Positions 42,799 through 51,834 of a stretch of 64,000 bases of DNA are shown one piece after another. Below the pieces are notes generated by a model, which saw nothing but the letters and a program-made list of their open reading frames with translations, was not told where the DNA came from and made no database searches. Each line of letters opens with the position of its first letter. The first letter of the stretch is position 1. This DNA comes from Nonlabens tegetincola. GTDB taxonomy: Bacteria > Bacteroidota > Bacteroidia > Flavobacteriales > Flavobacteriaceae. The position numbers were made by a program, and so were the translations under genes. The stretch covers positions 248,001 through 312,000 of the forward strand of contig NZ_MQVV01000016.1 in NCBI RefSeq assembly GCF_002954355.1, given 5' to 3'.

Positions 42799-42806
42799 TA
42801 TCTTTG
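42799..42806 (+). promoter_or_regulatory. candidate -7 box for dnaX
   Basis: TATCTTTG (perfect TAnnTTTG) ends 4 bp before the dnaX ATG, which would give a leaderless mRNA. No convincing -33 element; tentative. Confidence 0.35.
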
Positions 42807-42810
42807 ACCT

Positions 42811-44634
42811 ATGGAACCGTTTATAGTAAGCGCACGTAAATACAGACCCGAAACCTTTGAAGATGTTGTTGGTCAAAGGGCAATTACTCAAACTCTAGAG
42901 AATGCTATAAAAAGCAATCATCTAGCGCAGGCGTTACTATTTACAGGACCTAGAGGTGTAGGAAAAACTACATGTGCCAGAATTCTTGCCAAAAAAATAA
43001 ATCAAGAAAGTGGAGATTATAGTCCAGATGAAGACTTTGCTTTCAATATTTTTGAATTAGATGCTGCCTCAAACAACGGTGTAGAGCACATACGTAGTAT
43101 TGTCGATCAAGTACGTATTCCTCCACAAGTGGGAAAATATAAAGTATATATCATAGATGAGGTTCACATGCTATCAAATGCTGCCTTCAATGCGTTTTTA
43201 AAAACCCTTGAAGAACCACCATCTCATGCTATTTTTATTTTAGCCACTACCGAAAAGCACAAAATTATCCCTACCATATTATCTAGATGTCAAATATTTG
43301 ATTTTAAAAGGATTACGGTAGGCGCTATGAGAGATCACCTTAAAAGAATAGCTCAACAAGAAGGTATAAACGCTGAGGAAGAAGCGTTGCAAATAATAGC
43401 TCAAAAAGCAGATGGTGCACTGCGTGATTCCTTGTCGATTTTTGATAGAGTGGTAAGCTTTTCTGGTAAAGATCTTACTGTACAAGCTGTAACAGAAAAT
43501 TTAAATGTTTTAGATCGTGATACGTATTTCAAGGTAACCGATTTGATTCTAGATGGCGACATCCCTAATCTTCTTGTCACTTATGATGAAATACTAGCTA
43601 AAGGTTTTGATGGTCATCATTTCATAAGTGGTCTGGCAAGTCATTTTAGGGACCTCATGGTTTGTAAAGATGAACGCACTATCCAGCTTTTGGAATTAGG
43701 TGAAAAAACTAAAGCAAAATATAAAAGTCAGTCTTCTCATACAGATTTAGGTTTCCTGCGTGAGGCTATAGAAATAGCAAACAACGCCGATTTTAACTAT
43801 CGTGCTAGTAGAAATCAACGATTACATGTCGAACTAGCTATAATGAAACTAGCCTCTGTCCTTCAGGATGGAGAAAAAAAAAACTCCAATAGCTACATAG
43901 TAGGTCCTGAAAAGTTTACAGAAACCCTAATAGATGATGTAAAACCTACTGAGGAACAAAAACAGGAAACAGCTCACGTTACGAAAGCAGCACCTTCAAA
44001 AGTAATATCTGAAGAGCCATCAACTTACAGGAATTCTGAAAAGCCTATAGAATCAACCAGTCCTGTACCAGAGAAGACACCTCATTTGAATTCCCAAAAC
44101 TTTGTGGATACCTATGATCGTGAAGCTCAATTAAAAGCTGCTAGAGCAAGATTGTCTTCTAAAACTAAAGAAACTGTAAGTAGTAGTTCTATCAAAGCGA
44201 TACAGGTAAAAAATGAGCACGTCGCCAAAGCTGCTCAAAAAGTAATTAAACATGATGAATTACCTACAAAACCCTTTAGTCAAGAGGAGTTAAATCTAGT
44301 ATGGAATAAATACGTGGATTATTTAGAGAATAAAGGCCAGCGTATTTTAGCTAGTATTCTCAATGCAGATGATCCTGAATTGATAGAAAAATCAGGTATA
44401 CGCCTAAAATTTCCTAACAAATCAATGAAAGAGGATCTTGAAAAAAATCAAGGTACGGTTTTGGAACATTTGAAAAGGGAGTTAAACAATTACAATATTT
44501 ATTTTGATATCATAGTAGATGAGCAGGTAACCAAAAAATATGTATTTACAGAGCAAGAGAAGTATCAAAAATTGTCTGAGAAAAATCCTGCGCTAGAATT
44601 ACTAAGAAAAACATTTGATCTCGATTTTAAATAA
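42811..44634 (+). CDS. dnaX: DNA polymerase III subunit gamma/tau
   Basis: A 607-aa clamp-loader ATPase. Walker A GPRGVGKT at 46-53, Walker B IIDEVHML, sensor 1 ATTEKHKIIPTILSRCQ and the arginine finger SRC motif are present, and domain III ends near residue 350 (HVELAIMKLASVL). The zinc module (CxxC cluster) of E. coli DnaX is absent between KKINQESGDY and FNIFELDAAS, as I recall for other Bacteroidetes. A run of ten As spans codons 355-358, exactly after domain III; slippage there gives a stop within a few codons. The region beyond about 360 is a low-complexity linker, then the tau C-terminal domain (FSQEELNLVWNKYVDYLENK). Confidence 0.95.
   Translation: MEPFIVSARKYRPETFEDVVGQRAITQTLENAIKSNHLAQALLFTGPRGVGKTTCARILAKKINQESGDYSPDEDFAFNIFELDAASNNGVEHIRSIVDQVRIPPQVGKYKVYIIDEVHMLSNAAFNAFLKTLEEPPSHAIFILATTEKHKIIPTILSRCQIFDFKRITVGAMRDHLKRIAQQEGINAEEEALQIIAQKADGALRDSLSIFDRVVSFSGKDLTVQAVTENLNVLDRDTYFKVTDLILDGDIPNLLVTYDEILAKGFDGHHFISGLASHFRDLMVCKDERTIQLLELGEKTKAKYKSQSSHTDLGFLREAIEIANNADFNYRASRNQRLHVELAIMKLASVLQDGEKKNSNSYIVGPEKFTETLIDDVKPTEEQKQETAHVTKAAPSKVISEEPSTYRNSEKPIESTSPVPEKTPHLNSQNFVDTYDREAQLKAARARLSSKTKETVSSSSIKAIQVKNEHVAKAAQKVIKHDELPTKPFSQEELNLVWNKYVDYLENKGQRILASILNADDPELIEKSGIRLKFPNKSMKEDLEKNQGTVLEHLKRELNNYNIYFDIIVDEQVTKKYVFTEQEKYQKLSEKNPALELLRKTFDLDFK
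43874..43883 (+). other. A10 tract in dnaX, candidate slippage site for a gamma-like product
   Basis: Ten consecutive As (GAA AAA AAA AAC) sit at codons 355-358, at the border between the AAA+ clamp-loader core and the tau-specific part. A -1 shift reads AAA CTC CAA TAG; a +1 shift also ends in TAG six codons later. The resulting protein of about 360 aa would equal gamma. Confidence 0.55.
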
Positions 44635-44663
44635 AAAAAAAGCAGCTCTACGGCTGCTTTTTT
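44635..44663. terminator. bidirectional terminator after dnaX
   Basis: AAAAGCAGC-TCTACG-GCTGCTTTT stem-loop with flanking A and T runs, between convergent dnaX and the OMP gene. Confidence 0.92.
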
Positions 44664-44684
44664 GATATCATAGGACAACTGATT

Positions 44685-45251
44685 TTATAACTTGTAAGCT
44701 ATACCTAATTGAAAGTATCTGTTATTCGCTTCAGCTATTTCACCAAATTCCCTATCAAAAATGTTAGCGAATCCATAACTATATCTCAAGTCCAAAGTCC
44801 AATTTTCATCTAGGTTGTACCCTATTCCACCTACACCAGCAATATCCCAGTTATAATAATCATTATTATCACGTTCAGTAACGTTTACTCCTGCTTGTGG
44901 TCCTAACAATAGATAAATTTTTTCTCCTAAATCTACTTTGGCAAGAACACCTACTTGTAACCAATTTGTTTTAAATTGAACGTTATCTCCGTTTTCTAAT
45001 CGCAGCTCTTCTTCATTAACACCTATTGCAGAAAGTCCAATTTCAGGCTGTAAACTAAAGGAATCACTTAATGGTACAACAGCAAAGAAATTTGCATGTA
45101 ACCCTAATCTAGAATCGGCATCCTCAATATCACCCGATAAATTTGAGTAATTAAGACCTAACCTAAATCCATACTGAGCTTCACCGTTTACCTGAGAATA
45201 GGCATTCAGAGAAATAAATATCACAAATAAGGATAAAATAATATTTTTCAT
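44685..45251 (-). CDS. outer membrane beta-barrel protein (PorT-like)
   Basis: A 188-aa protein with a signal peptide (MKNIILSLFVIFISLNAYSQ) and a small eight-stranded barrel built of alternating aromatic strands (AQYGFRLGLNYSNLSGD, LDLRYSYGFANIF) ending in the aromatic-leucine FQLGIAYKL. It belongs to the OMP_b-brl family widespread in Bacteroidetes, in which PorT is one member. No substrate or partner can be deduced. Transcribed alone, with a 70-bp gap from the ppx gene. Confidence 0.87.
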   Translation of the reverse strand: MKNIILSLFVIFISLNAYSQVNGEAQYGFRLGLNYSNLSGDIEDADSRLGLHANFFAVVPLSDSFSLQPEIGLSAIGVNEEELRLENGDNVQFKTNWLQVGVLAKVDLGEKIYLLLGPQAGVNVTERDNNDYYNWDIAGVGGIGYNLDENWTLDLRYSYGFANIFDREFGEIAEANNRYFQLGIAYKL

Positions 45252-45322
45252 GTGTTCTAATTATTTAATTCAAAAGTACTGTTTAATAGTTTAATGCTGC
45301 TTAAATATATTCCTGCCAAGAA

Positions 45323-46222
45323 TTATATCCGATTATCTGCATTATATATCGATTTAATGATACCATCGGACAATCCTATCTTCGGTACATAAATATTTTT
45401 GGCCATACTCCATTTCATTGCTCTTAGATAAATTCTACAAGCAGGTATAATAACATCTGCACGATCTTGATTCATATTCAAACTGTAGATACGTTCTTCA
45501 TAAGTATACGATTGTAACTTTTCATAGTAACTAGCTAGATAAAAGTAAGAAAGTGGTTTTCCTTGAGATTTACCGCTACTTTTAAATATGTTATTAATAT
45601 TACCACCAGAACCTATTAATTCAATTTTGGAATATGGCTTACAAACTTCTTTTACCCAATTCTCTGCCTCTGCCCAAAGAGAGTTATTTACCATATCATT
45701 AAGTAGTCTAACAGTACCTATTTGGAAGGAACGAGAAACGACCTCTTTCCCATAAGCGAAAAGAGTAAATTCCGTACTACCACCACCTACATCGACATAT
45801 AAATAAACCTTTCTTTCGTCTATCACATTATGTAAATCGGTCATTGCAATTATAGCCGCTTCATGGGATCCATCAATAATTTCGATCTTAATACCGCAAT
45901 TCTCTTTAATATAATCTGCGATTTCTTGGCCATTTTGGGCACCTCTCATGGCACTCGTTGCATAGGCTTTATACTTTTCAACCTTATGCACTTGCATGAG
46001 CAGTTTGTATGCCTTCATGGCGTCTACCATACGATTGAAATTTACTTCACTTATTTCACCAGTAGTAAATACATCTTGACCTAATCTAATAGGTACCCTT
46101 ACCAAACTTATTTTTTTAAAGTTTGGTGGATTTCCTGTCATAGTATTTGCTGTTGCGATAAGCAGTCTAATTGCATTAGAACCTATGTCAATGGCACCAT
46201 ATTTAACAGATTTAAAACTCAT
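45323..46222 (-). CDS. ppx: exopolyphosphatase / Ppx-GppA family phosphatase
   Basis: A 299-aa single-unit Ppx/GppA protein (sugar kinase/Hsp70 fold). It has the phosphate-binding loop YGAIDIGSNAIRLLIA at 7-23, the second nucleotide motif YLYVDVGGGSTEFTLFAYG and the GSGGNIN motif. It lacks the C-terminal HD half of E. coli Ppx, as is usual in Bacteroidetes. It should hydrolyse polyphosphate chain ends or pppGpp. The ATG shares one base with the ppk stop (TAATG), so synthesis and degradation enzymes of polyphosphate are made from one mRNA. Confidence 0.92.
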   Translation of the reverse strand: MSFKSVKYGAIDIGSNAIRLLIATANTMTGNPPNFKKISLVRVPIRLGQDVFTTGEISEVNFNRMVDAMKAYKLLMQVHKVEKYKAYATSAMRGAQNGQEIADYIKENCGIKIEIIDGSHEAAIIAMTDLHNVIDERKVYLYVDVGGGSTEFTLFAYGKEVVSRSFQIGTVRLLNDMVNNSLWAEAENWVKEVCKPYSKIELIGSGGNINNIFKSSGKSQGKPLSYFYLASYYEKLQSYTYEERIYSLNMNQDRADVIIPACRIYLRAMKWSMAKNIYVPKIGLSDGIIKSIYNADNRI

Positions 46223-48264
46223 TATTGATTCTTAAGATAAGTATAGGTTTCGTATTGCGATCTTACAGATTTGTCTTCTAAAAGTTTTACATAATTATTA
46301 TTTTGATTCTCATCAATAAGTCTAGCTTTTACGTTGTCATTCCAACAAATCTCTAAAGTTTCTAATATTTGTCTTTTCACTTCGTTATCATAAATGGGAC
46401 AAGCTATCTCTACTCTATGGTCTAGATTTCTAGTCATGAAATCTGCACTTGAGATATACAATAGATCATTCCCATCATTGTGAAAGTAGTAGGCTCTAGG
46501 ATGCTCTAAATATCTATCTACAATACTTTTGACTGTGATATTTTCACTCATTCCAGGAACTCCTGGTATCAGACAACAAATACCACGTACAATTAATTCT
46601 ATTTCAACACCTGCATTTGACGCCTGGTACAATAAATCAATCATCTTGAAATCGGATATCGAATTTAATTTACACCTTATGAAGGCTTTTTTTCCCGCTT
46701 TCGCGAAAGCGATCTCTTTACGAATCAATCGTTCAATACCGTTTCTTAAATAATGTGGTGCAACAAGTAAATGTTTATATCTATGTAATTTATAATTAAC
46801 TTCAAAAAAGTCAAAAACTCGTTCTACCTCTTTGAGAACTTTCTTGTTAGATGTAAAAATGGTGTAATCGGTATAAATCCTAGCGGTTGCTTCATTAAAG
46901 TTTCCGGTTGAAATGAATCCAAGTCTAGTGTTTTTACCTTTAATAACCTTGTTTACTACACATGCCTTACAATGTACTTTAAGCCCAGGAACTCCAAATA
47001 TGAGTTTAACTCCTTCCTCTTGCATGAGTTCTGCATAATTGATATTTGCCTGTTCATCAAATCGCGCTTGTAACTCTATCGATACTGTGACTTGTTTTCC
47101 ATTCTTAGCAGCATTTATCAATGCAAAGGCTACCTGTGATATTTCTGCAAGTCGATAAATAGTTATTTTAATGGTAGTAACGTATGGATCTAGTGCAGCC
47201 TCTCGTAGAAACCTAATTGTATTGGAAAACGTATGATAAGGCGTGTATTGTAAGATGTCTTTTTCTTGAATTATCTTAAAAATAGAACCTCTTGCTGGTA
47301 TGTCCAATACCGGTAAAGGCGATTTCTGTTCGTACAATAAATCCGTTCTACCTAGACTTGGGAATTTTAAGTAATCCCTACGGTTATGATACCTACCACC
47401 AGGAATTATGGAATCTACGTCGTCAAGATGTAGTTTATTTAGAAGAAATTCTAAGGTTTTATTATTTATTTCCTTGTCATACACAAATCGTACTATATCA
47501 CCATCTTTTCTATCCTTTACACTACGTCTTATTTTCTCTAAAAGGCTTTGTTTTAGGTCAATATCCATTTCCAGCTCTGCATCAAGAGTAACTTTGATCA
47601 TATGAGCTTCGATATATTTATAATCAAACATATCAAATGTATAATGTAAACGATGTCTAATTACATCATCCAATAAAATTACATATTGATTATCATCATT
47701 TTCTAATCTAGGAAGAACAACAAATCGATTTAAGTATTTTGGTATTTCAATAATGGCATACTGCGTTGTTTCATTTTTTAAAACCATTCTTACTGCGAGA
47801 TATCCCAAACCATCTCTCAAACTAGGTAGCGGCTGATTCGGTTTAAGAACAATGGTTGAAATTGCGGTACTTATTTTTTCATTGTAAAAATTTCTTATAA
47901 AGCCTTCATGTTCCTTTGGCAATTCCTTTTCATCTACAATTAATACATTTTTTTGCTTTAATTCGTTTTCCAGCTGTTCTAAAACGGTAAAACTTCTCGC
48001 CTGGATTGATATAACCTCTTTATTAATCTCTTCTAATAAATCTCCGGCTGATATTCCTCCTAACGATTTAGTTGCATTTTTTCCTGCCTTATATATTCTT
48101 TGAATGGTGGCATATCGGACCCTAAAAAACTCATCTAAATTATTGGAAAAAATCCCTAAAAACCTAAGTCTTTCAATTAAAGGTACCGATTGGTCTTCTG
48201 CCTCTTGGAGTACTCTTTCATTGAATTTTAACCAACTTAATTCACGATTGTAGTAAGTATTCAT
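46222..48264 (-). CDS. ppk: polyphosphate kinase 1
   Basis: A 680-aa enzyme that makes polyphosphate from ATP with an autophosphorylated histidine. N-terminal NRELSWLKFNERVLQEA and the head domain precede two phospholipase-D-like domains carrying the catalytic histidine in KVHCKACVVNK and the second histidine motif in NLDHRVEIACPIYD; the ATP-contacting HTFSNTIRFLREAALDPYVT is present. Length is typical. Residues near 523-527 (AFAKA) are encoded by a palindrome copy at a site where related PPKs also read AKAGK. It is coupled by TAATG to sixA upstream and ppx downstream. Confidence 0.97.
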   Translation of the reverse strand: MNTYYNRELSWLKFNERVLQEAEDQSVPLIERLRFLGIFSNNLDEFFRVRYATIQRIYKAGKNATKSLGGISAGDLLEEINKEVISIQARSFTVLEQLENELKQKNVLIVDEKELPKEHEGFIRNFYNEKISTAISTIVLKPNQPLPSLRDGLGYLAVRMVLKNETTQYAIIEIPKYLNRFVVLPRLENDDNQYVILLDDVIRHRLHYTFDMFDYKYIEAHMIKVTLDAELEMDIDLKQSLLEKIRRSVKDRKDGDIVRFVYDKEINNKTLEFLLNKLHLDDVDSIIPGGRYHNRRDYLKFPSLGRTDLLYEQKSPLPVLDIPARGSIFKIIQEKDILQYTPYHTFSNTIRFLREAALDPYVTTIKITIYRLAEISQVAFALINAAKNGKQVTVSIELQARFDEQANINYAELMQEEGVKLIFGVPGLKVHCKACVVNKVIKGKNTRLGFISTGNFNEATARIYTDYTIFTSNKKVLKEVERVFDFFEVNYKLHRYKHLLVAPHYLRNGIERLIRKEIAFAKAGKKAFIRCKLNSISDFKMIDLLYQASNAGVEIELIVRGICCLIPGVPGMSENITVKSIVDRYLEHPRAYYFHNDGNDLLYISSADFMTRNLDHRVEIACPIYDNEVKRQILETLEICWNDNVKARLIDENQNNNYVKLLEDKSVRSQYETYTYLKNQ
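46696..46711. repeat. CGCTTTCGCGAAAGCG palindrome, copy 10 (in ppk)
   Basis: Perfect 16-bp palindrome; read on the minus strand as AFAKA within EIAFAKAGKKAF. Confidence 0.95.
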
Positions 48265-48749
48265 TAACGAAGTTGTTTTGGGAAAATATGTGAAATCGTT
48301 TTACCAGGATTCAAGTCTTTCCATGAATTAATTGAAAATTCAAGGGTTACACAGCCCGTAGTAGGAATATTATCAAAGTAAATATCCCCAAAGTGATTTA
48401 CAAATTCAGTAATTCCATGATTATGAGAGAATATTGTGATGTGATCAAGGTCGTCATTTGCATTGAGAACAACTGATTCTAGTTCTTCCATACTAAAAGT
48501 ATATAAACTTCTATTGATTGAAAGAGAGTTTAAATTATAATCAAGATACTCGCAAACGAGAGTTGCAGTTTGTAGTGCACGTGCTGCACTACTTGACATG
48601 TAAATATCTGAATTAAATGAATTTTTTTTCAAATAGCTACCTATCAAATGTGCATCTTGTATACCACGTTCTTTAAGAACCCTGTCGTGATCTCTTACTT
48701 GATATTCCCAAGTAGATTTACCGTGCCTGATGAGCGTTAATTTTTTCAT
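48264..48749 (-). CDS. SixA-type histidine phosphatase
   Basis: A 161-aa phosphohistidine/phosphoglycerate-mutase-fold phosphatase. It has the RHG catalytic motif in KLTLIRHGKSTWEYQVRDHD, the SSAARALQTA motif and the second histidine in FSHNHGITEFVNHF. I place the start at the ATG sharing one base with the pdxH stop (complement of 48747-48749); a longer frame adds nine residues without family character. In other bacteria SixA dephosphorylates histidine phosphotransfer proteins; here no such gene is near. It sits between pdxH and ppk in a tightly coupled operon. Confidence 0.9.
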   Translation of the reverse strand: MKKLTLIRHGKSTWEYQVRDHDRVLKERGIQDAHLIGSYLKKNSFNSDIYMSSSAARALQTATLVCEYLDYNLNSLSINRSLYTFSMEELESVVLNANDDLDHITIFSHNHGITEFVNHFGDIYFDNIPTTGCVTLEFSINSWKDLNPGKTISHIFPKQLR

Positions 48750-49402
48750 TAAGGTTGTAGTCTTTTCATTTCCCAAATTGAATTTACCTGTTCAAAAAGT
48801 AGTCTATCGTGCAATCTATTTGGCCTTCCCTGCCAAAATTCAAAACTATACGGTTTACAAATAAAACCTCCCCAAAATTCTGGCATTGGAATTTTTGAAG
48901 TGTTTTCAAATCTTTCTCTAACAGTCTTGAGTTTGGATTCCAGCTGTTCCCTAGATGCTATCTGTGAACTTTGTTCACTAGCCCAAGCACCTAACTGACT
49001 TTCTCTAGGTCTCTTTTTAAAATAATTCTCAGAATGTTCTTTAGATATCTTTGAAATAGTAACCTTTATAATAATTTGTTTTTCTAAAGCAGGCCAAAAA
49101 AAATGTAAACATCCTTTTTGATAATTTCCAATAGCTTTTGATTTTTCGCTTTCATAGTTTGTGTAAAAAACAAATCCATTATCAAGAATTTCTTTGAGTA
49201 ATACAATTCTATTTTTTGGAAAACCATCACTACCTAATGTCGCAATAGACATAGCGTTTGCTTCTTCAATTTTTGGATGTTCTTTAGCCATTTCAAACCA
49301 ATCCTTAAATAACAAAAAAGGATTATTAGGAACATCTGATTCTATCAATTCACTTTTTTGATAGTTTTTACGTAAATCGTGTAATTCAGTTTTCATGGGC
49401 AC
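48749..49402 (-). CDS. pdxH: pyridoxamine 5'-phosphate oxidase
   Basis: PdxH, 217 aa, an FMN enzyme that oxidises pyridoxine/pyridoxamine phosphate to PLP. It has the FMN-binding motif NRIVLLKEI, FYTNYESEKSKAI, substrate region FKKRPRESQLGAWASEQS, and the C-terminal signature EFWQGRPNRLHDR. Length and all conserved residues are normal. Initiation is at the MPMKTEL ATG or at the second methionine two codons on. First gene of the pdxH-sixA-ppk-ppx operon, joined at each step by a one-base TAATG overlap. Confidence 0.96.
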   Translation of the reverse strand: MPMKTELHDLRKNYQKSELIESDVPNNPFLLFKDWFEMAKEHPKIEEANAMSIATLGSDGFPKNRIVLLKEILDNGFVFYTNYESEKSKAIGNYQKGCLHFFWPALEKQIIIKVTISKISKEHSENYFKKRPRESQLGAWASEQSSQIASREQLESKLKTVRERFENTSKIPMPEFWGGFICKPYSFEFWQGRPNRLHDRLLFEQVNSIWEMKRLQP

Positions 49403-49481
49403 AATAGTTCATATGCAATTTACAAAATGCATAGTTGAATTATTGAGATTAGTAATTAAAAGAATTTAAATAAGACAAATA

Positions 49482-49513
49482 AAAAAGCCTTATCAAATAA
49501 TGATAAGGCTTTA
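49482..49513 (-). terminator. terminator of the tRNA-Ser/tRNA-Pro transcript
   Basis: On the minus strand AAAGCCTTATCA / TGATAAGGCTTT (12 bp, 5-nt loop) is followed by a T-run. It lies 3 bp after tRNA-Pro. Confidence 0.88.
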
Positions 49514-49515
49514 AG

Positions 49516-49590
49516 TCGGGGTGGCAGGATTCGAACCTGCGACCTCCTGCTCCCAAAGCAGGCGCGATGACCGGGCTACGCTACACCCCG
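49516..49590 (-). tRNA. tRNA-Pro (anticodon TGG)
   Basis: The minus strand folds as a full cloverleaf. The acceptor CGGGGTG pairs with CACCCCG plus discriminator A, the D-stem is GCG/CGC, the anticodon stem is CCTGC/GCAGG with loop TTTGGGA (anticodon TGG), and the T-stem is GCAGG/CCTGC with loop TTCGAAT. 75 nt; CCA is not encoded. Follows tRNA-Ser by 20 bp in the same transcript. Confidence 0.96.
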
Positions 49591-49610
49591 AAAAACATTG
49601 GAGAATGCTG

Positions 49611-49694
49611 CGGAGAGACCGGGACTCGAACCCGGGCAACGCTTGCGCGTTGACAGATTAGCAATCTGCTCCATTACCACTCTGGCACCTCTCC
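49611..49694 (-). tRNA. tRNA-Ser (anticodon GCT)
   Basis: Minus strand; the acceptor GGAGAGG pairs with TCTCTCC plus discriminator G. The anticodon stem GCAGA/TCTGT encloses loop TTGCTAA (anticodon GCT). A long class II variable arm CAACGC-GCAA-GCGTTG and T-stem CCGGG/CCCGG are present. 84 nt; CCA is not encoded. Confidence 0.96.
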
Positions 49695-49780
49695 AAAAAT
49701 TTAAGAACTTACTTCAATTTCTCAAAGCGGTTGCAAATCTACGGCAAAGAATTAGTTTTCACAAAACATTTTTACGTTTT

Positions 49781-51751
49781 TTATTCGGGATATTCAATTC
49801 TAACATGATAAATACTGTTTAACTTCTTTTTTATCAATAGTTTGACCTTTTTAATTTCTTTTAAAGTTAAATCAGAATTATCAAACTGACCACTATTTAA
49901 ATGTCCATCTATAACAGTTTCCACTAGTCTATCAAATTTTTGTGCAGTCGGTTGTTGTACACTCTTTGAAGCTGCTTCTATACTATCACTTATCATTAAT
50001 AATGCTGTTTCTTTACTGAATGGTTTAGGACCCGGATAGCTAAAATTCTCTTTAACTGTGTTTGGATCGAGCTCTTTGTTTTTATGATAAAAATATTTGA
50101 CAAGAGAATCTCCATGATGGGTTCTTATAAAGTCAATTATTCTATCAGGAATATTGTACTCCTTAGCTAACTCTACTCCTAGTAATATATGGTTTATTAT
50201 TATCCTTGCACTTTCTTTGGGTGCTAGATCATCATGAGGATTAATTCCATTAGTTTGATTTTCGATGAAAAGAGTCGGATTGCTAATTTTTCCTATATCG
50301 TGATATAAAGCACCGACTCTAACCAACATCGAATTTGCTCCGATTTCACTTGCAAGATATTCTGCTATATTAGCTACATTCAAAGAATGATGAAAGGTTC
50401 CTGGCGCTTCGTTGGATAATCTTTTTAACAATGGAGCATTGGTATCTCCTAATTCAAGTAATGAAATATCACTCGTCATATTAAAAACTTTTTCATAAGC
50501 ATATATGAGAGGATAAATCATTAGGACGAGAATACTACTGATTACTATCTGCCCTAATTTTTCCCATTTAATAGTGAAATCCGCATCACTAAATAATGAA
50601 AATGAAATCCAAATAATTGTAGATACAATTAGAATTTTAACAACTACTACAAATAAATTAGCTCGATTATAAATTTTTGCATTTGAGGTTAAGGCTACAA
50701 TTGAAATCAATATTTTTTGTGTTATAAAAATAAGGGGATTTAAAACATTAAGGCTTATGACAAGTGTTACTAAGACACTACAAAATAAAGCCAATCTTGT
50801 TGAAAAAAATGATTGAAGAATCAAAGAATAAATTACAAAAGGTACAATTAATATATAATCAGGATAACTATACGAGAAAAATATTCCTAAACAAATGAAC
50901 AATAATGTATTGAATAAAATGAAAATAATATTCTTATTAATCAATAAAAGTGCTCCATTAAATTTTTTGATATACAGATAAAACGCTAGTAATAGAACAT
51001 AAATTATTGCTCCTTTACTAATTTTACTAATCAGTCGATCTTTGACGTCTGAATTCTTTACATAATTTCGATTTAAGGAATCTAGCACTTTCAACTTTTC
51101 ACCTTGAACTATTTCACCTTTAGCTATTATTCTACTATTTTGTTTCACCCAATAGTCAATAGGTAAAATATCTGAAATAGCAGTATTAATCCTCTTATTC
51201 GTTTCTTCCTTATCAAAGAAAATATTTTCTTCAGGGACATTAAAAACATTAAATAATGAATCAGGAAGTAAATTTCTTATTTTCTTTTTTAGTTCAGTTC
51301 TTCTAATAAGTTTATCCGTATTAATAATACTTTCCTCACCATTCTTAACTAATATGATAGTTCGATTGATCAAGGTATCAGAAATAACACCTGTTTCGTA
51401 AGAGTTAAGTATTATTTCATTTATATCATTATTCAGATTTTCACTAATAACTTTTTCACTATTCGCAAGAATAAGATTTTTATTTTCAAGTGATACTTTC
51501 TTAAAAGTATATATCGGAAATTGACTTTCTATTGCTTGTTTTTTTTCTGAAATTAATTCCTCATTCGTTTTGTAAACAGGGAAATCAAATGGCGCGTATA
51601 AAACATCCTGTGACCAAGGTTCACCGTTTTGATATCGCAATGAAAATCTATTACTTTCCGGAGTTAATAGAACAATTAAAACCGTAGACAGAAACAAAAT
51701 GACAAATAAGGCCAAATGTTCAATTTTAAAATATTTTTTTATAATCGACAT
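49781..51751 (-). CDS. 7TM-HD family phosphohydrolase (PgpH-like)
   Basis: A 656-aa membrane phosphohydrolase with an N-terminal helix, an extracytoplasmic 7TMR-HDED domain (about 60-255), a seven-helix membrane region and a C-terminal HD domain (about 425-640). HD ligands are seen in TFHHSLNVANIAEYLASEIG, GALYHDIGKISNP, NHILLGVELAKEY and FIRTHHGDSLV. The family homologue PgpH of Listeria degrades c-di-AMP, so a role in second-messenger turnover is likely. There is no downstream partner on the same strand. It is divergent from the thiolase gene with an 83-bp gap. Confidence 0.92.
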   Translation of the reverse strand: MSIIKKYFKIEHLALFVILFLSTVLIVLLTPESNRFSLRYQNGEPWSQDVLYAPFDFPVYKTNEELISEKKQAIESQFPIYTFKKVSLENKNLILANSEKVISENLNNDINEIILNSYETGVISDTLINRTIILVKNGEESIINTDKLIRRTELKKKIRNLLPDSLFNVFNVPEENIFFDKEETNKRINTAISDILPIDYWVKQNSRIIAKGEIVQGEKLKVLDSLNRNYVKNSDVKDRLISKISKGAIIYVLLLAFYLYIKKFNGALLLINKNIIFILFNTLLFICLGIFFSYSYPDYILIVPFVIYSLILQSFFSTRLALFCSVLVTLVISLNVLNPLIFITQKILISIVALTSNAKIYNRANLFVVVVKILIVSTIIWISFSLFSDADFTIKWEKLGQIVISSILVLMIYPLIYAYEKVFNMTSDISLLELGDTNAPLLKRLSNEAPGTFHHSLNVANIAEYLASEIGANSMLVRVGALYHDIGKISNPTLFIENQTNGINPHDDLAPKESARIIINHILLGVELAKEYNIPDRIIDFIRTHHGDSLVKYFYHKNKELDPNTVKENFSYPGPKPFSKETALLMISDSIEAASKSVQQPTAQKFDRLVETVIDGHLNSGQFDNSDLTLKEIKKVKLLIKKKLNSIYHVRIEYPE

Positions 51752-51834
51752 CCTTTACTTTAAGGTTGAATTAACCACTTTACAATTTTAAAAAGCAGTG
51801 TTTTTATGTATTTTCGCAGGTAAAGATAAACATC

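Noticed and set aside
49640-49660. GCTTGCGCGTT sequence resembling a palindrome copy
   Set aside because: It is the variable arm of tRNA-Ser and does not match the core.
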